Shown here piece after piece: positions 59,901 through 64,000 of a stretch of 64,000 bases of DNA; the first letter of the stretch is position 1, and each line of letters begins with the position of its first letter. The position numbers and the translations under genes were made by a program. Source of the stretch: JALCLA01 sp965653565. GTDB lineage: Bacteria; Pseudomonadota; Gammaproteobacteria; Xanthomonadales; Xanthomonadaceae. The notes beneath the pieces are model-generated. The model did no database searches, had not been told where the DNA came from, and worked only from the letters and a program-made list of their open reading frames with translations. The stretch spans positions 1 through 64,000 of the forward strand of contig CBFHAI010000014.1 in assembly GCA_965653565.1 (NCBI GenBank). The letters run 5' to 3'.

Positions 59901-60454
59901 CCGGCGTTGGCGGATGCGCCTGCCGGCAAATGTTTCTGCAACGCGCGTGCGATCGTTTCGCACGCGACGTCGATCTGCACCAGCGCCGTCTCGATATCGC
60001 AACGGCTCGCCTGCACCGTGAGCAACCACTCCTCCGGCGTCACCGCCTCGCCACGCTGCAGACGCTGCGCGATGGCGTCGCGCGCCTTCGCTCCCGCCTG
60101 CGCCTCGGGATCGAGTGCAAACTCATACGGCACGGTTTCCCTGGCCAATTGCGCGAGCTGAATCTCGGCACTGGACGCCGCGAGGTACTCGCTCAAACCG
60201 GCCCGCAGATCGCGGAAAGGCGATGTCGGATAGCGCGGCTCCCTGTCCCATGCAACCACGACGCGAAAAGTATCCTGCTCGTCGTGTGCGATCACGGTGA
60301 CGAAGTAGTTGCGACCCGCCAGATCACCCAGCGAAAACCCGAAGCTGCCGTTGAACTCCTCGGTCTTCGCATCGAGTTTTCTTATGCCGGGAAACCCCGG
60401 TTTGAGCCGCTCGAACAACGAGCGGCTCAGCTGGTCCTTGAGCTTCTTGCGCAT
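59897..60454 (-). CDS. candidate immunity protein for the RHS toxin
   Basis: 185 aa soluble protein with no signal peptide and no family I recognise. It starts 4 bp after the RHS gene stop, exactly where polymorphic-toxin immunity genes lie. It combines an N-terminal beta-rich part (NGSFGFSLGDLAGRNYFVTVIAHDE) with a helical C-terminus (LLTVQASRCDIETALVQIDV). A cytosolic inhibitor fits a nuclease toxin acting inside the cell. The immunity role is inferred from position alone. Confidence 0.65.
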   Translation of the reverse strand: MRKKLKDQLSRSLFERLKPGFPGIRKLDAKTEEFNGSFGFSLGDLAGRNYFVTVIAHDEQDTFRVVVAWDREPRYPTSPFRDLRAGLSEYLAASSAEIQLAQLARETVPYEFALDPEAQAGAKARDAIAQRLQRGEAVTPEEWLLTVQASRCDIETALVQIDVACETIARALQKHLPAGASANAG

Positions 60455-60458
60455 CGCA

Positions 60459-63400
60459 TCACACCGCCAGGAAGAAGAATCTCGCCCAGTTTGCCAGTCC
60501 TTGCAGGCCCGAGACGAACTGTATCGCCGAAGCCTCGGTGCCCAGGGTGGACAGCAGCCCGCTCAGTTCGGCCTGCGTCGGCGCCCTGAGAGTCCATAGC
60601 ACGACCTGACCGGTGTCCTGCGTCGCCATCGCGCTGCGCAATTGCGCGACCAGGCGCGTGAACGCCTGCGAACCGAACCGCGGAATGCCGTACTTCGCCT
60701 CGATGGTGGCCGTGCGTTGGCCGATGGTGATGAAGAAGTCGATCACGCGCCGGCCGCCAGGGCCGTTGACCACCTTGGTGCCGATCTTCATCGGATCGAT
60801 GCGCAGTGCCTTGCCGAGCACTTGCCGCGCCGCATTCTCGACCACCTGCCCCAGCGTGCGCAGCGCCGCGCCGCCGAACGACTTCGATATCCGGAAGGCT
60901 GCAGGAATCGCGCGCACGGCGAGGTTGATCGAAGCATTCAGACCGGTGATCAACTCGGTCAGCGTGAGGTGCCCGCTCGGATCGATGTTGTTCACCGGGT
61001 CGGCGTGCGTGTACAGGTACTTGTGCAGGCTGCGCGGGTCCATCGAGAACCCGTGGAACGAATCGGCCGTCAGGAACCGTCCGTTCTGCGGGTTGTACAG
61101 ACGCGCCCGCAGATCGTAGAAGCCGACATTCGGATCGAATCGCTCGCCGCGGTACAGATGCTCGACCGCCGTGCTGCCGCTGCGCGCGATTTCCTTGCCG
61201 AAGGCGTCGTAGTCGATCGCATCGGTGACCGTACCGGCACCATCCGTCAGCCAACGCGTGGAACCGAATCCATCGGCCTGCACGAACCGCGTCGTCGGGT
61301 TGCCGCCGGCGTCGTAGCGCGACTGGCTGATCAGATCGTCGCCGAACGCGAACGTGGCGGCGAGCTGCCTGGCGCCGGTGCCGCTCGCCTGGTATTCCTC
61401 GATCACCTGCGCGTACGCGCACACCGTGTCCTGCACATACCACGTGGTGAGCGCGGTGCCGCCCGCCGGCACATGAATCTGGCGCACCCGCAGACCGTCG
61501 GCGTTGTAGACGTAGTTGGTCGTGCCTTCGGGGGTCTGAGCCTCCACCAGACGATTGGCATCGTCGTAGCGGTAGCTGGTGACGCCCGACGGCGCGGACT
61601 TCGTCAGCGTGTTGCCGTTGTCGTCGTAGGTGTAGGTGGTCGTGCCCGCGCCGGCACCGCCGACACGCGATTCCTGCTGCAGGCGATCGTTGGCGTCGTA
61701 GGCGTACGCAGTCGCTTCCGCTGCCGCCGCGGCGGTGACCGCCTGCGTCAGGCGATTGCCGACGGCATCGTAGGTCCAGACGCTGAGGCGATCCTTCGCA
61801 TCATCGCGATGATCGATCGTCTCACGCGTCAGACGCCGCGACGCGTCGTACTCGTAAAGTACCGAGCGCAACGGCCCGACGGCATCGCTCTCCGCGATCG
61901 CGGTGCGCATGCCGCTCGCGTCGACCGTGTACTGCATCGCGAACAGCAAGGCGCCGGCCGCCGTGCGCTTGACCAGGCTGGTCAGGCGGTGGCGGCGGTC
62001 GTAGCCGTATTCGGTGCGCAGGCCGTCGCCGCCGAGCATCACGCTGCGATTGCCGTCATCGTCGTACTCGTAGCGAGTGACACTCGGCATCTCGCCGTCG
62101 ACGCTGCGGGTCACCTGCGTCAGCCGGTTGCGCGCGTCGTAAAGGTAGACGAGCGACTGGTTCTGACTCACGCGCGACAAGAGATTGCCGGCCGCATCGT
62201 ACTGGTACTCGATGACGCCGCCATCGGCGTCGCTCACCTGCACGACGCGATTGCGTTCGTCGTAGCCGGCGGTGCTCACGCCGCGGCCGTCGATCGCCTC
62301 GGTGCGTTCTCCCATTGCGTCGTAGTCGAACGAAACGTCGGCATCGTCCGGATAGTCGATCTGCTGCACGCGGCCGGCCGCGTCGTAGCTGAAGCGCGTG
62401 GTCTTGCCGTTGAAATCGGTGCGCTCGATCAGTTGGCCGGCCAAATCCCAGACCTTCGTCTCGCGCTGTCCGTCCGGCAGTTCGCGCGCGATCTCGCGGC
62501 CCATCTCGTCGTATTCCCAGCGCGTAACGCGGCCTTCCGCGTCGATCTGGCGGATCTTGTTGCCGCTCTCGTCATAGAAATAACGCGTGGTCAGCGTGCC
62601 GCTGTCCGGACTCGCTCCCGCCACCAGCGGCGGATTGACGCCGGTGGCCGGATTCGGCAACACCACCGCCGTCGGGCGTCCGAGCGCGTCGTAGGCATAA
62701 CGCGTGATGCGTCCGGTCGCATCCGTTTCGGCGATCTTGCGACCGACGGCATCGAGTTCGATCTTGGTCGATGCGCCTTCGTCGATCGTTTCGATCAGTC
62801 GCCCTGCCGGGTCGTAGCGGTATTCGACCCGGTGACCTTCGGCATCCGTCGACGCCACGCGCCGGCCGGCGTTGTCGTACTCCTCGACGATCGCCGCTTC
62901 CATCGTGCCGACCGACGGCAGGATGGTGCGCGTACGGCGACCTGCATCGTCGTATTCGTAGCGCGTCGAATTGCCGTTGGCGTCGATCGTTTCGATCAGC
63001 TGGCCGGCGGCGTCGTACACGTTGCGGGTGCGCGGGTTGTCCGCGTCGCTGCCGCCGGTGCCGTCCGGCAGGAGGGTGTCGGTCAAGCGGTTCGCGGAAT
63101 CGTAGACGAAGCGCGTGATGCGGCCGGCGCGATCGGTGTGGGTGAGCACATTGCCGTTGGCGTCGTAGGTTTTCGTCTCGAGGGTGCCATCCGGATAGCG
63201 GATGAAGGTCTCGTCGCCACGATCGTCGAACTCGTGCTCGGTACGCCGGCCGAGCGCGTCGATCTCGGCGATGATCCGGCCGCTCTCGTCGTATTCGACT
63301 CGCGTCACGCCGCCATCCGGATGCTCGGTGGCGATGGTGTTGCCGTTGTCGTCCAGCGTGTAGCGCGTCACCAGCACCTGCGCGGTGCCATCGGCACGGG

Positions 63401-64000
63401 TGCGGGTGCGGCGCTGTTCGAGCACGCGCCCGAGATCGTCGTTGACGTATTCGGTGCGGCCGCCGAGGGCATCGATCTCGGCGAGCTTGTAGCCGCGCGC
63501 GTCGAGTTCGAACACGGTGGAACCGCCGGCGGCATCGGTGATGCGCGTCAACTCGCTGCTGACCGGGTCGTAGCCGAAGCCGGTAACGAAGTTGTTGGCG
63601 TCGGTCATGCTCACCAGCGGACCGGCGTACACCTCGATGCCGGTGCCCGGCAACGTGATATTGCGCCACGCATTGCGCAGCACCACGCGTCCCGCCGCAT
63701 CCGTCTGCGTGATCAGATGATTGAAGCTGCCGTAGACATTGGTCGTGGTCTCGTTCTCACCGTTGGTATCGGTGAGCACATTACCCAGCGTGTCGTAGGT
63801 CCAGCGCTGGGTGCGGCCGAGGGCGTCGGTGCGGGTGAGTTCGTTGCCGTCGCCGTCGTAGGTGCGGTGCGTGGTCTGATTGAGCGGGTTGGTTTCGGCC
63901 AGCACGTCGCCGCGTTCGTTGTAGATGTAGACGGTGCGGCCACCGTTGCGGTCCTTCACCGTTTCGACGCGGCCGTCGATGTCGCGCGTGTACTCGATGC
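60459..64000 (-). CDS. RHS/YD-repeat polymorphic toxin, 5' end beyond the window
   Basis: About 1,180 codons are visible; the start lies off the right edge. Dozens of YD-type repeats (YDxxGN, RYEYDDAGRR, WTYDAVGNRL) form the cage-like RHS shell. The conserved core end reads LYRGERFDPNVGFYDLRARL and NPQNGRFLTADS, ending YLYTHADPVNNIDPSGH. A variable tip of 169 residues follows (60462-60968). It contains an Ala-rich helix, then RRVIDFFITIGQRTATIEAKYG, a D-x(12)-E-x-K pattern typical of PD-(D/E)XK nucleases. The shell probably delivers the tip in contact or type VI-dependent competition. Confidence 0.92.
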   Translation of the reverse strand, partial: IEYTRDIDGRVETVKDRNGGRTVYIYNERGDVLAETNPLNQTTHRTYDGDGNELTRTDALGRTQRWTYDTLGNVLTDTNGENETTTNVYGSFNHLITQTDAAGRVVLRNAWRNITLPGTGIEVYAGPLVSMTDANNFVTGFGYDPVSSELTRITDAAGGSTVFELDARGYKLAEIDALGGRTEYVNDDLGRVLEQRRTRTRADGTAQVLVTRYTLDDNGNTIATEHPDGGVTRVEYDESGRIIAEIDALGRRTEHEFDDRGDETFIRYPDGTLETKTYDANGNVLTHTDRAGRITRFVYDSANRLTDTLLPDGTGGSDADNPRTRNVYDAAGQLIETIDANGNSTRYEYDDAGRRTRTILPSVGTMEAAIVEEYDNAGRRVASTDAEGHRVEYRYDPAGRLIETIDEGASTKIELDAVGRKIAETDATGRITRYAYDALGRPTAVVLPNPATGVNPPLVAGASPDSGTLTTRYFYDESGNKIRQIDAEGRVTRWEYDEMGREIARELPDGQRETKVWDLAGQLIERTDFNGKTTRFSYDAAGRVQQIDYPDDADVSFDYDAMGERTEAIDGRGVSTAGYDERNRVVQVSDADGGVIEYQYDAAGNLLSRVSQNQSLVYLYDARNRLTQVTRSVDGEMPSVTRYEYDDDGNRSVMLGGDGLRTEYGYDRRHRLTSLVKRTAAGALLFAMQYTVDASGMRTAIAESDAVGPLRSVLYEYDASRRLTRETIDHRDDAKDRLSVWTYDAVGNRLTQAVTAAAAAEATAYAYDANDRLQQESRVGGAGAGTTTYTYDDNGNTLTKSAPSGVTSYRYDDANRLVEAQTPEGTTNYVYNADGLRVRQIHVPAGGTALTTWYVQDTVCAYAQVIEEYQASGTGARQLAATFAFGDDLISQSRYDAGGNPTTRFVQADGFGSTRWLTDGAGTVTDAIDYDAFGKEIARSGSTAVEHLYRGERFDPNVGFYDLRARLYNPQNGRFLTADSFHGFSMDPRSLHKYLYTHADPVNNIDPSGHLTLTELITGLNASINLAVRAIPAAFRISKSFGGAALRTLGQVVENAARQVLGKALRIDPMKIGTKVVNGPGGRRVIDFFITIGQRTATIEAKYGIPRFGSQAFTRLVAQLRSAMATQDTGQVVLWTLRAPTQAELSGLLSTLGTEASAIQFVSGLQGLANWARFFFLAV

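Noticed and set aside
60459..64000. The many near-identical YD motifs as a DNA tandem repeat
   Set aside because: They are diverged protein-level repeats of the RHS shell, not nucleotide-level repeats.

Overview
The window is a stretch of high-GC bacterial chromosome, most probably from a gammaproteobacterium of the Xanthomonadales (Lysobacterales). The pointers are: a 14-gene nuo operon with separate nuoC and nuoD next to tpiA-secG-tRNA-Leu; the run asd-fimV-truA-trpF-trpB-trpA-accD; a thrABC operon with a fused aspartokinase/homoserine dehydrogenase; a Tat-exported HiPIP; Bpt; and many short hairpin repeats at gene ends. This is inferred from gene content and order, not from a database match. 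No insertion sequence, phage, CRISPR array or origin was seen.

Layout. Positions 212-15232 (minus strand) hold the complete respiratory complex I operon nuoA-N. Behind it lie tRNA-Leu(GAG), secG and tpiA. Then come an SDR oxidoreductase and a convergent isopenicillin N synthase-like oxygenase, separated by a 191-bp tandem duplication. From 19014 to 28608 (minus) run glmM, accD, trpA, trpB, trpF, truA, fimV and asd. A vapBC toxin-antitoxin pair, aroC and prmB follow, and diverging from prmB are a SCO1-like copper protein and psd. The thr operon (33379-38258) starts with a short Thr-rich leader ORF and foldable attenuator arms. On the minus strand follow a three-gene exported cluster (EEP lipoprotein plus two small secreted paralogues), bpt and a Nudix hydrolase. 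On the plus strand come an APC permease, a PQQ-type beta-propeller and a scrambled CheB/CheR/receiver remnant. Next are rmuC and HiPIP (minus), the methionine-salvage genes mtnB, mtnD and mtnC, a membrane-bound C13 (legumain-like) protease, and a VWA lipoprotein / ECF sigma factor / membrane protein / YigZ cluster. An ABC exporter and a beta-propeller-like protein follow. At the right edge is a large RHS polymorphic toxin (minus, running off the window) with a predicted PD-(D/E)XK nuclease tip and a candidate immunity gene.

How it fits together. Most genes are housekeeping: NADH oxidation (nuo), aspartate-family synthesis (asd, thrABC), tryptophan and chorismate steps (trpFBA, aroC), lipid and envelope building (accD, glmM, psd) and methionine salvage (mtn). 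The accessory content is vapBC, the RHS toxin/immunity pair and the CheB remnant. The most notable non-genic signals are a probable thr attenuator, a hairpin repeat family (called R1 here) that lies at gene ends and supplies the last codons and stop codon of at least three genes, and the duplicated junction at 17665-18047. A second, common 'CGTCATTCCCGC' hairpin family is called R2.
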